This document shows positions 1 through 9,168 of a stretch of DNA of 64,000 bases, piece by piece. Every line of letters begins with the position of its first letter. The first letter of the stretch is position 1. Under the pieces are notes generated by a model. The model made no database searches, was not told the DNA's origin, and was given only the letters and a program-made list of their open reading frames with translations. The stretch lies in NCBI RefSeq assembly GCF_001691555.1, contig NZ_MAYN01000008.1:1010617-1074616 (forward strand), read 5' to 3'. A program made the translations under genes and the position numbers. This DNA is from Pantoea eucrina. Lineage in GTDB: Bacteria > Pseudomonadota > Gammaproteobacteria > Enterobacterales > Enterobacteriaceae.

Positions 1-475
1 CGACTATCAGCGCAGGTATAGCAATGCGCATCGCCTGCAGCAGCAGGGCGGAGACATGGATCCAGGAGATGGCGGTGAGGTTGCCTTTTTCGGCCGCTTT
101 ATCTGCCGCATGCTGAAATGCCACGGTCAGCGTTCGCACAATGATGGTCAGCACCTGACCCGCCGCCGCCAGCGGTATCGCCAGCGCAATACCGGCACCG
201 ACGCTTTGCCCGCCGGCAATGACCAGAATGGTGGATATGATGGAGGCGAGGGCCGCATCGGGTGCTACCGCCGCTCCGATATTCATCCAGCCCAGCGCGA
301 TCATCTCCAGCGTGCCGCCGATAATAATGCCGGTTTTCATGTCACCCAGCACGGCGCCAATCAGGGTGCAGGCGACCAGCGGACGGTGAAACTGAAATTC
401 ATCCAGGATAGATCCCATACCGGCAATACAGGCCACGATAAATATCAGTACAATCTGTAGCGTGGTTATTTCCAT
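1..475 (-). CDS. manY: PTS mannose/fructose/sorbose transporter subunit IIC (partial)
   Basis: ManY is the membrane IIC channel of the mannose-family phosphotransferase system. With IID (ManZ) it moves mannose, glucose and related hexoses across the inner membrane while IIAB (ManX) phosphorylates them. The ATG at 473-475 opens a protein starting MEITTLQIVLIF, the start seen in E. coli ManY. About 158 codons are present before the window edge, against roughly 266 in the whole family member, so the C-terminal part is missing. The visible part is hydrophobic and glycine-rich, with the EIIC signature region (GGTLEMIALGWMNIG). It lies 56 bp downstream of manX on the same strand, as in the manXYZ operon; manZ should lie outside the window. 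Confidence 0.95.
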   Translation of the reverse strand, partial: MEITTLQIVLIFIVACIAGMGSILDEFQFHRPLVACTLIGAVLGDMKTGIIIGGTLEMIALGWMNIGAAVAPDAALASIISTILVIAGGQSVGAGIALAIPLAAAGQVLTIIVRTLTVAFQHAADKAAEKGNLTAISWIHVSALLLQAMRIAIPALIV

Positions 476-531
476 TTTGCATCTCCTCAGCACACTCAGG
501 ATGCCCGCTATGGTTACCGGGCGGCAGCAAA

Positions 532-1479
532 TCAGGCAGTGACCTTCGCAATCAGGTCCATCATAGTGAGTTTTTGATCGGTAGACACTTTGCGCACCTC
601 AAGCTCAATACCGCGGGCGTTGAGCTGACGAAAGGCCGCAATATCCTTCTCATCCACTGAAACCGCATTAGTAACCTGCGTTTTACCCTGGCGAAAGGCC
701 ATGCCGCCGATATTCACACTGGTGATATTCACGCCCTGCGCTACAACCCGCTCAACGTCGGTGGGATTAGTAAACAGCAACATAACGCGTTCGCCAGCAT
801 ATTTAGGGTTGTTCCAGACGCGGATCATTTTTGCAATATCGACCACGTGCGCGGTAACGCCTGGCGGCGCTACCTGAGTTAGCAGGGTTTTGCGCACATG
901 GTCGTTTGCCACTTCATCACTGATCACAATGATGCGGCTGACGCCGGTCTCTTTGGTCCAGCGGGTCGCTACCTGACCATGAATCAGACGATCGTCTATG
1001 CGTGCCAGCCCGATTTTCATATGCTGCCCAGGCGCCAGCGGCGGCGCAGCAGGTTTAACCGGTGCTGCAACAGAGGAGACAGAGGTTGCCTTTAGTGCTT
1101 TGACGCCTTGCCGGCCGGCCTCGGTCGCGACCTGAACCAGCGCCGCCAGTTCAGGGTCGTCATCGCGGGCCATCAGCGTTTCAACCAGCATCGGAATATT
1201 GACGCCGGCAATAACCTCCTGATCCGGGCGATCCGTGACGAGGCGGCTGGCGGCATTAAACGGGCTGCCTCCCCATGTATCAACCAGAAACAGTACGCCC
1301 TGTGCGGTATCAAGTTCTGCCAGCCGGCCGCGATACTTATCCATCAGCGTTTCGGCATTTTCACCGGGTGCAAAATCGATACAGGCCACATTGTGCTGTT
1401 CGCCCAGCAACATCTCTGCTGTTTTCAGGAGCGGCTCTGCTGCCCAGCCGTGTGTACCAATGACTATTGCGATGGTCAC
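532..1479 (-). CDS. manX: PTS mannose transporter subunit IIAB
   Basis: Cytoplasmic phosphotransferase subunit of the mannose PTS. Phosphate passes from HPr to the IIA histidine, then to the IIB histidine, then to the incoming sugar held by ManYZ. At 315 residues it is slightly shorter than E. coli ManX (about 323). The EIIA domain occupies roughly residues 1-130 with His10 in IGTHGWA. An Ala/Pro-rich linker follows at about 135-150. The EIIB domain runs to the end with His167 in DDRLIHGQV. The linker is shorter than the E. coli one, which explains the length difference. It is the first gene of the manXYZ operon, divergent from yoaE. CRP and Mlc control is known in E. coli; only weak candidate sites are visible upstream here. 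Confidence 0.98.
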   Translation of the reverse strand: MTIAIVIGTHGWAAEPLLKTAEMLLGEQHNVACIDFAPGENAETLMDKYRGRLAELDTAQGVLFLVDTWGGSPFNAASRLVTDRPDQEVIAGVNIPMLVETLMARDDDPELAALVQVATEAGRQGVKALKATSVSSVAAPVKPAAPPLAPGQHMKIGLARIDDRLIHGQVATRWTKETGVSRIIVISDEVANDHVRKTLLTQVAPPGVTAHVVDIAKMIRVWNNPKYAGERVMLLFTNPTDVERVVAQGVNITSVNIGGMAFRQGKTQVTNAVSVDEKDIAAFRQLNARGIELEVRKVSTDQKLTMMDLIAKVTA

Positions 1480-1619
1480 CTGCTACCTCCGTTTACAACG
1501 AAACCCTGTCAGTAAAGGGCGTTAACAGGGATAAAGATGCGGCCGGACTCGTCAGGAAGGGTAAGCATGAGCCGCTACGATAAAGGTCTGAGCATTTATC
1601 AATTTGCGTTAAGGTCGCC

Positions 1620-1660
1620 GTTTATTTTAGTTAGCGAAAGAAGAAAGAGTGTGACGCCTG
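1620..1660 (-). promoter_or_regulatory. candidate Mlc/CRP control sequences upstream of manX
   Basis: The manX-yoaE divergent spacer holds an AT-rich imperfect dyad near 1620-1641 (TTATTTTAG then GAAAGAAG), reminiscent of Mlc operators. A TGTGA half-site at 1650-1654 has a poor second half (TCGGT instead of TCACA), so as a CRP site it is weak. Mlc and CRP are the known regulators of E. coli manXYZ. Identification here is by resemblance only, and I could not place -35/-10 hexamers with certainty. Confidence 0.25.
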
Positions 1661-1823
1661 TCGGTTATCTGAGGTAACAGCGGCCTGGCGGACTTTTTTA
1701 TGCCATTTTTATGCGCCAGCGCAGTTATTTGTAAATGTAAGAAAATTTTTTGATCTTGTTGAGGTAACTGATACATTAACTTTCTGTTTATTATTCAGGA
1801 GTACCGGGCTCAAGCTCACCTTT

Positions 1824-1979
1824 ATGGACCGTCACCGACGTCGCTTCTTATCCTTACTGTGCCAGCCGGCCCAGATCGCCATGCCGTTCAGCGTTATTTC
1901 GCCCCCGACTATTCAGCTGTCTCACTTACCGGTGCAGACTGATTTTCGCGCGTCTACTTTATTAGCAAGGAGTCACTGA
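1824..1979 (+). CDS. possible 51-codon leader ORF overlapping the yoaE start
   Basis: An ATG at 1824 opens 51 codons. They end in a TGA at 1977-1979 whose last base is the first base of the yoaE ATG, giving a TGATG overlap. The peptide begins [12 protein letters not shown]: Arg-rich at the N-terminus, then hydrophobic, then Pro/Ser-rich. No family is recognised. The yoaE ribosome-binding site (AAGGAG, near 1967-1972) lies inside the last codons, so translation of this ORF could govern access to yoaE. Against it: no Shine-Dalgarno sequence sits directly before the ATG (AGGAG is about 22 bases upstream), and an open frame this short can arise by chance. Its reality is inference. Confidence 0.3.
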   Translation: MDRHRRRFLSLLCQPAQIAMPFSVISPPTIQLSHLPVQTDFRASTLLARSH

Positions 1980-3544
1980 TGGAGTTTCTCTTGGATCCCT
2001 CGATCTGGGCGGGGCTGTTAACGCTGATCGTGCTGGAAATTGTGCTGGGTATTGATAACCTGGTCTTTATCGCCATTCTTGCTGACAAACTCCCGCCAAA
2101 GCAACGCGATAAAGCGCGACTGATTGGTCTGTCGCTGGCACTGGTAATGCGCCTCGGCCTGCTTTCACTGATTTCGTGGATGGTCACGCTGACCCGTCCG
2201 CTGTTCAGCGTGATGGATTTCAGCTTTTCCGGCCGCGATCTGATCCTGCTGTTTGGTGGCCTGTTCCTGCTTTTCAAGGCCACGATGGAGCTGCATGAGC
2301 GCCTGGAAAATAAAGGGATGGAGCAGCAGGGTAATCGCAACTATGCCAGCTTCTGGGCGGTGGTTGCACAGATTGTGGTGCTGGATGCCGTCTTCTCGCT
2401 GGATGCCGTTATAACTGCAGTCGGTATGGTTAACCACCTGCCGGTGATGATGACGGCGGTAGTGATCGCAATGGGCGTAATGCTGCTGGCATCGAAGCCG
2501 CTGACTAATTTTGTCAACGCCCATCCGACGGTCGTGGTGCTCTGTCTGAGCTTCCTGCTGATGATTGGTTTATCGCTGGTGGCGGAAGGGTTCGGTTTCC
2601 ATATCCCGAAAGGTTACCTCTATGCAGCGATTGGTTTCTCAATTTTAATTGAGCTGTTTAACCAGATCGCCCGTCGCAACTTTATGCGCCATCAGGCGCG
2701 TCGCCCGATGCGTGAGCGGACGGCAGAGGCTATTTTACGTCTGATGGGCGGTCGCAATCGTCAGCAGCAGCCTTCACAGGATGATCATACGCTGAATAAC
2801 GCCATGCCGCAGGAAGCGTTTAAAGATGAAGAGCGTTTTATGATCAACGGCGTACTGACGCTGTCGCAGCGCTCAATTCGCAGCATCATGACGCCGCGTG
2901 GCGATATTTCGTGGGTTGATGTGACGCGCCCGCTGGATGAGATCCGCATGCAGCTGCTGGATACGCCACACAGCCTGTTTCCGGTGTGCCGCGGTGAGCT
3001 GGATGAGATTATCGGCGTGGTGCGTGCGAAGGAGCTGCTGGTGGCGCTGGAACACGGTATGGATGTAACCACGTTCGCATCTGGCTCACCGGCAATTATT
3101 GTACCTGAGACGCTGGATCCCATTAATCTGCTGGGCGTGCTGCGCCGGGCGAAAGGCAGTTTTGTCATTGTGACCAATGAATTTGGTATGGTACAGGGGC
3201 TGATTACGCCGCTGGACGTACTTGAAGCGATTGCCGGTGAATTTCCGGATGAAGATGAGACGCCGGATGTGATCGCCGATGGTGATGGCTGGCTGGTCAA
3301 GGGCGGCACCGACCTGCACTCGCTGCAGCAGCTGCTCGACTATCATGAACTGGTCAAACAGGAAGACGATCACGCTTCGCTGGCGGGTCTGCTGATTGAG
3401 CAGAAAGGTCAGCTGCCGCAGCCCGGTGAAGTGATTGATCTGCCGCCGCTGCACTTTGAAATTGTTGAAGCGACGGATTACCGTATCGACCTGGTACGGG
3501 TGACCAGAGATGCGCCTCACGATGAAGATGAAGAAAACGCGTAA
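1979..3544 (+). CDS. yoaE: TerC family inner-membrane protein with CBS and CorC/HlyC domains
   Basis: Homologue of E. coli YoaE (about 518 residues; 521 here). The N-terminal half (about 1-235) is a TerC-type membrane domain with seven or so hydrophobic segments and conserved acidic positions, as in [13 protein letters not shown] and [10 protein letters not shown] paired CBS region follows (about 300-425, starting [19 protein letters not shown]). A CorC/HlyC transporter-associated domain ends the protein (about 435-510). TerC proteins are linked to metal ion efflux, notably Mn, and to metallation of exported proteins; the exact substrate of YoaE is not shown by the sequence. The start has a good AAGGAG six bases upstream. 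It is divergent from manX and convergent with pdeD. Confidence 0.95.
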   Translation: MEFLLDPSIWAGLLTLIVLEIVLGIDNLVFIAILADKLPPKQRDKARLIGLSLALVMRLGLLSLISWMVTLTRPLFSVMDFSFSGRDLILLFGGLFLLFKATMELHERLENKGMEQQGNRNYASFWAVVAQIVVLDAVFSLDAVITAVGMVNHLPVMMTAVVIAMGVMLLASKPLTNFVNAHPTVVVLCLSFLLMIGLSLVAEGFGFHIPKGYLYAAIGFSILIELFNQIARRNFMRHQARRPMRERTAEAILRLMGGRNRQQQPSQDDHTLNNAMPQEAFKDEERFMINGVLTLSQRSIRSIMTPRGDISWVDVTRPLDEIRMQLLDTPHSLFPVCRGELDEIIGVVRAKELLVALEHGMDVTTFASGSPAIIVPETLDPINLLGVLRRAKGSFVIVTNEFGMVQGLITPLDVLEAIAGEFPDEDETPDVIADGDGWLVKGGTDLHSLQQLLDYHELVKQEDDHASLAGLLIEQKGQLPQPGEVIDLPPLHFEIVEATDYRIDLVRVTRDAPHDEDEENA

Positions 3545-3565
3545 TTACGCGTGACTATGCTGACA

Positions 3566-3592
3566 GGGCCGTCATTGCGACGGCCCTTTTTT
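3566..3592 (+). terminator. Rho-independent terminator of yoaE
   Basis: An 8-bp perfect GC-rich stem (GGGCCGTC / GACGGCCC) with a 5-base loop is followed by six T residues, 21 bases after the yoaE stop. The T tract lies only on the plus-strand exit, so it serves yoaE rather than the convergent pdeD. Confidence 0.9.
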
Positions 3593-5150
3593 ATGCTTCT
3601 GTTTCCTGATGCCGGGCCAGCCATGCCGGAAAATCTTCAATTGGCATGGGGCGCGCATAGAAGTAACCCTGCAGATGATCTACCCCGCGCTCACGCAGAT
3701 AGGAGGCCTGTTCAGCGGTCTCTACGCCTTCGGCAACCAGCGCAATCTTCAGGCGCTGCGCCAGTGAAATCACCATATCGGTTACCGTGGCGTTAATGGC
3801 ATCAGTGCCAATAGCCGCCGTAAAAATCTTATCAATTTTCAATACATCGGGCTGCAGATCCTTCAGGTAGGCCAGCGAACTGTGTCCGGTGCCGAAATCG
3901 TCTATCGCCAGACGCACCCCAATGTTGTGCAACTGCGCCACGACCGACTGATCGATAACCGGCAAGGCGTCACGCTCTGTCAGCTCAACCACCAGCTGCG
4001 GATGCGGATTAGCGGGCCACCATATCTGCTGCAAATCTTCCACAATGGCGCGATCGTGAAAATGGCTGGCGGCGACGTTAATCGCAATATGGAACGCGCT
4101 GCTTTGCGGCAGCTGCGGCAGCGCCTCTACGGCCCGGGCAATCACAAAGCGGGTCAGGGGAGCAATCAGATTTTGCCGTTCCGCCAGTGGGATAAAGACA
4201 TCCGGCGCAATCCATCCCTGGCGCGGATTATGCCAGCGCAGCAAAAGCTCAATACCTTCACACTGTTCGCTGCGGGCATTGATCAGCGGCTGACAGTAAA
4301 CCATAAATTCACTGGCGGTGATGCCGTAGCTGATCTGCCAGCTGAGGCTCATACGATTGGCCGTGGCCAGCCAGACAATATAGCCAATCAGCAGGCTCAG
4401 CATCATTGCCAGCGGCAGCTGGGAAGGCAGCGTATTTAACGCCAGACGCGCAGGTGAGGGACCATAAAGTGTAATGGTGAACGGGTAGCGTAATGATGCC
4501 TGATCGTAAGCAACTTCATCTTCTGAGGGCACCGTATGTTCAATCATCGGATTACCATACTCAAGGCTCTGACCGCCAACGTTGAAAATAGCCCGCTCTA
4601 CCCACGGCAGCTGAGGCTCAAGCAGATAATTGCTCATCAGTTCAACATTCACCACCTGCAGTAAGCCATCGCGATTATCCAGCGACTTTGGCGTCCACAG
4701 CAGCAGCACCGGCGAGCCTTTAAGCAGGTAATCATCTGTAGTCAGCAGCATACGCTGATTATTGAGCGCCAGCTCCGGGTAGGTCTGACTAAAAGAGATA
4801 TCGCGTGCACCATAGATACTGGAGCAGTAGATAGTGTCGTTTTGCACCAGCAGCACCGTGCGCACCGTCTGCAGTGCAGCGATCTTTTCGATCAGCGGAT
4901 AACGCACCAGCGAACAGGGCAGGCCCACCAGCCCCAGCGTATTATTGGCAGAAACATCCAGCGGTGAGAACATACGATCAAACCGCTCAATGGCGCGGCT
5001 GGCAAAGTTAAGCGACTGTTGCTCAATACGTGACTTCTCTTCGATATAACGAAAAGCCAGAGTCAGGATCAAAACCAGCGTCGCGATCACTAACGCAATA
5101 AGCAGCCGCTTACGGCGAAATTGACCCACAAATTGCTGGGGAATGAGCAT
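3591..5150 (-). CDS. pdeD: cyclic-di-GMP phosphodiesterase (CSS-motif sensor plus EAL)
   Basis: Homologue of E. coli PdeD (YoaD). An N-terminal transmembrane helix (about 12-32) leads into a periplasmic CSS-motif domain (about 35-235). This contains the LVGLPCS segment and a second Cys in IYCSSIYG, the redox-sensing cysteines typical of the family. A second membrane helix follows near 240-260, then a C-terminal EAL domain. Catalytic signatures are conserved: EGIELLLRW in place of the classic EALLRW, IDDFGTGHSS, and LVAEGVET. It should hydrolyse c-di-GMP to pGpG in response to periplasmic redox state. I chose the ATG at 5150 (519 residues) because AAGGTGG precedes it and the longer reading runs through the sdaA terminator. 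Confidence 0.93.
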   Translation of the reverse strand: MLIPQQFVGQFRRKRLLIALVIATLVLILTLAFRYIEEKSRIEQQSLNFASRAIERFDRMFSPLDVSANNTLGLVGLPCSLVRYPLIEKIAALQTVRTVLLVQNDTIYCSSIYGARDISFSQTYPELALNNQRMLLTTDDYLLKGSPVLLLWTPKSLDNRDGLLQVVNVELMSNYLLEPQLPWVERAIFNVGGQSLEYGNPMIEHTVPSEDEVAYDQASLRYPFTITLYGPSPARLALNTLPSQLPLAMMLSLLIGYIVWLATANRMSLSWQISYGITASEFMVYCQPLINARSEQCEGIELLLRWHNPRQGWIAPDVFIPLAERQNLIAPLTRFVIARAVEALPQLPQSSAFHIAINVAASHFHDRAIVEDLQQIWWPANPHPQLVVELTERDALPVIDQSVVAQLHNIGVRLAIDDFGTGHSSLAYLKDLQPDVLKIDKIFTAAIGTDAINATVTDMVISLAQRLKIALVAEGVETAEQASYLRERGVDHLQGYFYARPMPIEDFPAWLARHQETEA

Positions 5151-5251
5151 CAGTAACCACCTTGTTAAGACACAGATCAGGAGCAAATTAACGTGAAGGT
5201 TATCGGCACAGGGACGGCCAGGTTTAGCGCTGCCCGGTAAAAAAGAGGGCA

Positions 5252-5280
5252 ATAAAAAACGCGGCCTGCCGGATCCGCGC
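5252..5280 (-). terminator. Rho-independent terminator between sdaA and pdeD
   Basis: Read on the minus strand, CGCGG ... CCGCG forms a GC-rich stem followed by TTTTTTATT. It sits about 100 bases downstream of the sdaA stop and before the pdeD start, so it separates the two transcripts. Confidence 0.65.
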
Positions 5281-5341
5281 AGGAAAATTACAATATCTGG
5301 TTTGGCAACGCCGAGGTAGGTAAAAAAGCAGAAATTAGTAT

Positions 5342-5369
5342 GAGTGCGCTAAATGTAATCAGCGCACTC
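5342..5369. repeat. 9-bp inverted repeat downstream of sdaA
   Basis: GAGTGCGCT and AGCGCACTC form a perfect 9-bp stem with a 10-base loop, 10 bases past the sdaA stop. No T tract follows at once, so it may protect the mRNA 3' end or help Rho rather than act as an intrinsic terminator. An intrinsic terminator candidate lies further on at 5252-5280. Confidence 0.6.
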
Positions 5370-5379
5370 CGGATAAACA

Positions 5380-6744
5380 TCAGTCACATTGTACTTTGAT
5401 GGCCAGACCGCCCCGCGAGGTTTCGCGATATTTAGCGTTCATGTCTTTCCCGGTTTCGTACATGGTCTCAATCACTTTATCCAGCGAGACGCGCGGGGCG
5501 CTGGTGCGGCGCAGCGCCATGCGCGCCGCGTTGATGGCTTTGACCGACGCAATAGCATTGCGCTCGATACACGGCACCTGTACCTGGCCGGCAACCGGAT
5601 CGCAGGTCAGACCCAGATTATGCTCCATGCCAATTTCTGCCGCCACGCACACCTGTTCCGGGCTGGCACCCAGCAGTTCCGCCAGACCCGCTGCCGCCAT
5701 AGAGCAGGCGACGCCAACTTCGCCCTGACAGCCTACCTCGGCACCAGAGATTGAGGCGTTCATTTTATAGAGAATGCCGATAGCGCCTGACGCGAGAAAA
5801 TAACGAATGAAGATATCGGGCGTGACGCTTTCGATAAAGTGATCGTAATAGGCAAGCACCGCCGGCACGATGCCGCAGGCACCGTTAGTAGGCGCCGTGA
5901 CCACGCGTCCGCCTGCGGCATTCTCTTCGTTTACCGCCAGGGCAAACATGTTAACCCAGTCAATCACGTTCATCGGATCGTTAGAGTGCTTGGTCGAAGA
6001 GACCAGCAGGCGGCGTAAAGAGGCGGCACGACGCGGCACGCGCAGCGGCCCGGGCAGTACGCCTTCGGTGTTCAGGCCACGGTCAATGCACGCCTGCATG
6101 GTCTGCCAGACGTCGGTAAAATAGTGAGTAATCTCTTCACGGCTATGCAGCGCCAGCTCATTTTGCATCACCAGTCCTGACAGCGACATCCCCGTCTCAC
6201 TGCAGTGGCTGAGCAACTCTTTTGCGGAGTGAAATGCATAAGGCACAGAGACTTCATCCAGTACCGGCTGACCAAAATGCGCTTCATCAACGATAAACCC
6301 GCCGCCAATGGAGTAGTAGGTTTTCGTCAGGATCAGCAGATCCCCGGCAAACGCATACAGCGTCATGCCGTTTTCATGCAGTGAAAGGTTTTCACTGCGG
6401 AATACCATGCCGCCTTCACGCGGGAAATCCACCTCATGTGCGCCTTTAGCCAGCAGCAGGCGCTCACGCGTTTCTGTGTCTTTGATAAACGCCGGGATCG
6501 CATCAATATCCACGGTAGCAGGTTCATAACCCGCCAGGCCCATAATGATAGCGATATCCGTATGATGCCCTTTACCCGTCAGCGAGAGAGAGCCATACAC
6601 ATCCACCGCTACGCGTGTGACATCCTGCAGTTTGCCCTGCTCAGCCAGCAGATCAACAAACTGTTTGCCCGCTTTCATCGGGCCTACGGTATGTGAACTG
6701 GATGGGCCGATGCCCACTTTGAACATGTCAAAAACACTAATCAA
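5380..6744 (-). CDS. sdaA: L-serine ammonia-lyase, iron-sulfur type
   Basis: Converts L-serine to pyruvate and ammonia. At 454 residues it has the same length as E. coli SdaA and aligns from end to end. The beta domain with [10 protein letters not shown] is at the N-terminus. The catalytic alpha domain carries the iron-sulfur cysteines in [15 protein letters not shown] and QVPCIERN. The start codon is TTG at 6742-6744 ([11 protein letters not shown]...), preceded by GGAG about eight bases upstream; E. coli sdaA also uses a non-ATG start. It stands alone, upstream of pdeD and downstream of nudL on the same strand. Control by Lrp and the leucine/glycine state is known in E. coli but not visible here. 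Confidence 0.98.
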   Translation of the reverse strand: MISVFDMFKVGIGPSSSHTVGPMKAGKQFVDLLAEQGKLQDVTRVAVDVYGSLSLTGKGHHTDIAIIMGLAGYEPATVDIDAIPAFIKDTETRERLLLAKGAHEVDFPREGGMVFRSENLSLHENGMTLYAFAGDLLILTKTYYSIGGGFIVDEAHFGQPVLDEVSVPYAFHSAKELLSHCSETGMSLSGLVMQNELALHSREEITHYFTDVWQTMQACIDRGLNTEGVLPGPLRVPRRAASLRRLLVSSTKHSNDPMNVIDWVNMFALAVNEENAAGGRVVTAPTNGACGIVPAVLAYYDHFIESVTPDIFIRYFLASGAIGILYKMNASISGAEVGCQGEVGVACSMAAAGLAELLGASPEQVCVAAEIGMEHNLGLTCDPVAGQVQVPCIERNAIASVKAINAARMALRRTSAPRVSLDKVIETMYETGKDMNAKYRETSRGGLAIKVQCD

Positions 6745-6932
6745 CGGTGACGCTCCTCACAAATACGGGTTTCTGCGGCCTGAGCCGTAATTGCGGCTAA
6801 TAGTAATCGCCACGGCAGGCGAAAGAACAGCTTTTCGCATGAAATAATCTAATTATAAACCGCAGAAATAGTTATCTGGCCGTACCTTTGTGAAGTGGAT
6901 CGATTTTTCAGCCAGGAGTTTGCAGACAGGAT

Positions 6933-7499
6933 TCAGGGCCGCGCGATCTGCTGACCGAGTGCGCGGATAATGCCGGCCGTCATGCCCCAGATAAAATAAT
7001 CGTTATACCAGGAGAGCCAGATCCGGTGCTGCTGCTGGCCGCGATACAAAGTCAGAGGATGATAGCGTGACAGATGCAGTGCTTCCCGCAGTGGCATAGT
7101 AAATGCGCTTTCTACTTCATCCGGGTTTAGCCGGAGCGGCATGGCTGGCAGGATACCGACTACCGGCGTTACGGCAAAGCCGGTACTGCTGGTGACTGCC
7201 GGCAGTACACCGGCGATCCTCACCTGATGAGGATCGATGCCCACTTCTTCCTGTGCTTCACGCAGGGCAGTACAGATCAGTGAGGTATCGCTGGCATCCT
7301 GCATGCCGCCCGGAAATGCAACCTGGCCGGCATGTTTGCGCAGCAGCGCCGAGCGTCGCGTCAGCAGCAGTGCCGGCTCGGCGCTATTGATAATCGGCAC
7401 CAGTACTGCCGCATGACGTCCGGCAGGGGCCGGCAGGCGCGCGGCGCGCGGGGGCTGCAGCATAAAACGTGTCAAAAACTGGCTGAGTTCGGCCGTCAT
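6933..7499 (-). CDS. nudL: Nudix hydrolase NudL (CoA pyrophosphatase-like)
   Basis: Nudix-family hydrolase of about 188 residues (E. coli NudL, formerly YeaB, about 192). The Nudix box is complete: GG, five residues on, then REAQEEVGI, with the UPF0035 signature just upstream (KHAGQVAFPGG). Family members cleave CoA or related nucleoside diphosphate derivatives; the substrate in this organism is not shown. The ATG at 7499 follows the pabB TAA by one base, so the two genes are translationally linked. An in-frame upstream reading would run into pabB, so I used the internal ATG that matches the family N-terminus. Confidence 0.92.
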   Translation of the reverse strand: MTAELSQFLTRFMLQPPRAARLPAPAGRHAAVLVPIINSAEPALLLTRRSALLRKHAGQVAFPGGMQDASDTSLICTALREAQEEVGIDPHQVRIAGVLPAVTSSTGFAVTPVVGILPAMPLRLNPDEVESAFTMPLREALHLSRYHPLTLYRGQQQHRIWLSWYNDYFIWGMTAGIIRALGQQIARP

Positions 7500-7500
7500 T

Positions 7501-8859
7501 TTACTTCTCGTCGCTAAGGCTGGGCAGAATGCGGTTAACCTTATGGAAGGTCTCTTCATACTCAGATTGCAGCTCGCTGTCGGCCACCAGTCCGCCGCCT
7601 GCCGCGCAGTAGAGGGTATTGTTTTCCGCGATCAGTGTACGGATGGTAATACTGCTGTCCATCCGGCCACACAGACTGATGTAGCCGATGCTGCCGCACC
7701 AGGCGTTCCGGCGATGCGGCTCCAGCTCTTCGATAATCTCCATCGCGCGGATTTTGGGCGCCCCGGTGATTGAGCCTCCCGGGAAGCAGGCGCGCAGCAG
7801 GTCGGTAGCGCGTAAAGCATCAGGCAGGCGGGCCCGCACGGTGCTCACCAGATGATGCACTGCCGGAAACGGTTCAACCACAAACAGTTCCGGGACGCTA
7901 ACGCTGCCAGGTTCAGCGACCCGTCCAATATCATTACGCATCAGATCAACAATCATCAGGTTCTCAGCGCGATCTTTAGCCGAGTGCGCCAGTTTCTCTG
8001 CCTGCAGACGATCGGCCTCCCGTTCTGCCAGGCGCGGCAGCGTGCCTTTGATCGGCCGCGTTTCAATGACGTTTTGCTGCAGCGAGAGAAAGCGTTCCGG
8101 CGACAGGCTGAGCAGCGCGCTGTCCGGCAGACGCAGAAATGCGCTAAAGGGCGCACGATTGGCGCGCGTAAGGCGCAGAAACGCCTGCCACTCATCTCCG
8201 CTGTAGTGTGCTTCGAAACGCTGGGCAAGGTTGACCTGATAGCAGTCGCCCGCCTGAATATACGCCTGTACGGCATTAAAGCGGGCTGCGTAGGCCTCAC
8301 GCGTGAGGTTAGATCGCCACGCGCTGGTTAAGCGAAACGCCCGCGGCGGCGTAAGCGCCTGCGCCTGCAGCCAGCGCCAGCGCGCGTCAGCATCGCTGAG
8401 AGAAACCAGCGTGAGCCGCTGCAGGTGGTGATCGGCAATCAGCGCCCAGTCATACAGGCCCACCGCCATGTCAGGTGTCTGCAGATCCTGCTGCGCTACA
8501 TCCGGCAGCCGTTCAAACCGGCGTCCGAGATCGTAGCCAAACAGGCCAAGCGCACCGCCCTGAAAAGGCAGATCGGGGTGGAAAGCGGGCTGCAGGTCCA
8601 GCCGGTCAATCTGTCGCTGCAGCAGCTGCAGCGGGTCCTCTTCAGAGCGCCGCATGCCGGTGCCATCATCAATTTCAGTATACCTGCCGCGCGTGGTCAG
8701 CGTGACGCGCGGATCGGCAGTCAGGATATCAAAACGGTTATCCGCGTGATCGGCCTGACCTGAGGTCAGCAGCATGGCCCACGGGCGATGCGCGAGCGTG
8801 GCAAAGCGGCTCAGCAGGGCATCGGGGGTATAGGTAAGCGTGAGGGTTTTTGCGATCAT
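7501..8859 (-). CDS. pabB: aminodeoxychorismate synthase component I
   Basis: Chorismate-utilising enzyme that, with PabA glutaminase, makes 4-amino-4-deoxychorismate for folate synthesis. The chosen ATG at 8859 gives 452 residues (E. coli 453). Conserved segments include the N-terminal HRPWAMLL region and, in the catalytic domain, the PIKGTLPR motif carrying the PabB-type lysine. AENLMIVDLMRND and GSITGAPK also match the anthranilate synthase I/PabB fold. No strong Shine-Dalgarno sequence precedes the start. nudL follows directly on the same strand. Confidence 0.97.
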   Translation of the reverse strand: MIAKTLTLTYTPDALLSRFATLAHRPWAMLLTSGQADHADNRFDILTADPRVTLTTRGRYTEIDDGTGMRRSEEDPLQLLQRQIDRLDLQPAFHPDLPFQGGALGLFGYDLGRRFERLPDVAQQDLQTPDMAVGLYDWALIADHHLQRLTLVSLSDADARWRWLQAQALTPPRAFRLTSAWRSNLTREAYAARFNAVQAYIQAGDCYQVNLAQRFEAHYSGDEWQAFLRLTRANRAPFSAFLRLPDSALLSLSPERFLSLQQNVIETRPIKGTLPRLAEREADRLQAEKLAHSAKDRAENLMIVDLMRNDIGRVAEPGSVSVPELFVVEPFPAVHHLVSTVRARLPDALRATDLLRACFPGGSITGAPKIRAMEIIEELEPHRRNAWCGSIGYISLCGRMDSSITIRTLIAENNTLYCAAGGGLVADSELQSEYEETFHKVNRILPSLSDEK

Positions 8860-8970
8860 GAGTTCAGCAGCATTCAACAGGCAGAGGCGTAGCCTGACAT
8901 ATTTTTTTGCCACTGGCACCTGTTTGTTCCACGTGGGATAATGCCCGTCCGATTTAATCTGGAGTAACGT

Positions 8971-9156
8971 ATGTTTACAGGGCTTCCGGCACTATCTCAT
9001 GAGCAACAGCAGCAGGCGGTTGAGCGAATTCAGGAACTGATGGCGGGCGGTATGTCCAGCGGACAGGCGATTGCGCAGGTGGCACAGGAAATTCGCGAAA
9101 CCTTTACGGGTGAGGCAATTCGGGCACGCTTCGACGATGAAGATGAGAACGAATAG
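8971..9156 (+). CDS. yoaH: small UPF0181 protein YoaH
   Basis: A 61-residue protein matching the UPF0181 family (E. coli YoaH, about 59 residues). It is largely helical and Gln-rich, with the signature [17 protein letters not shown] and an acidic tail (DDEDENE). A clear TGGAG lies seven bases before the ATG. Function is unknown in the family; it is small and soluble. It is transcribed divergently from pabB and converges on yoaB, the same arrangement as in E. coli. Confidence 0.93.
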   Translation: MFTGLPALSHEQQQQAVERIQELMAGGMSSGQAIAQVAQEIRETFTGEAIRARFDDEDENE

Positions 9157-9168
9157 TGCCCGTGCCGC

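Noticed and set aside
1700..1978. yybP-ykoY (Mn) riboswitch before yoaE
   Set aside because: The conserved core sequences of that riboswitch could not be found by eye.
2785..3309. Long minus-strand frame opposite yoaE
   Set aside because: Ser/Thr-rich antisense artefact of a real coding region in the other strand; same for other long shadow frames, such as 23593-24546 opposite dadA and 14892-15842 opposite rnd.
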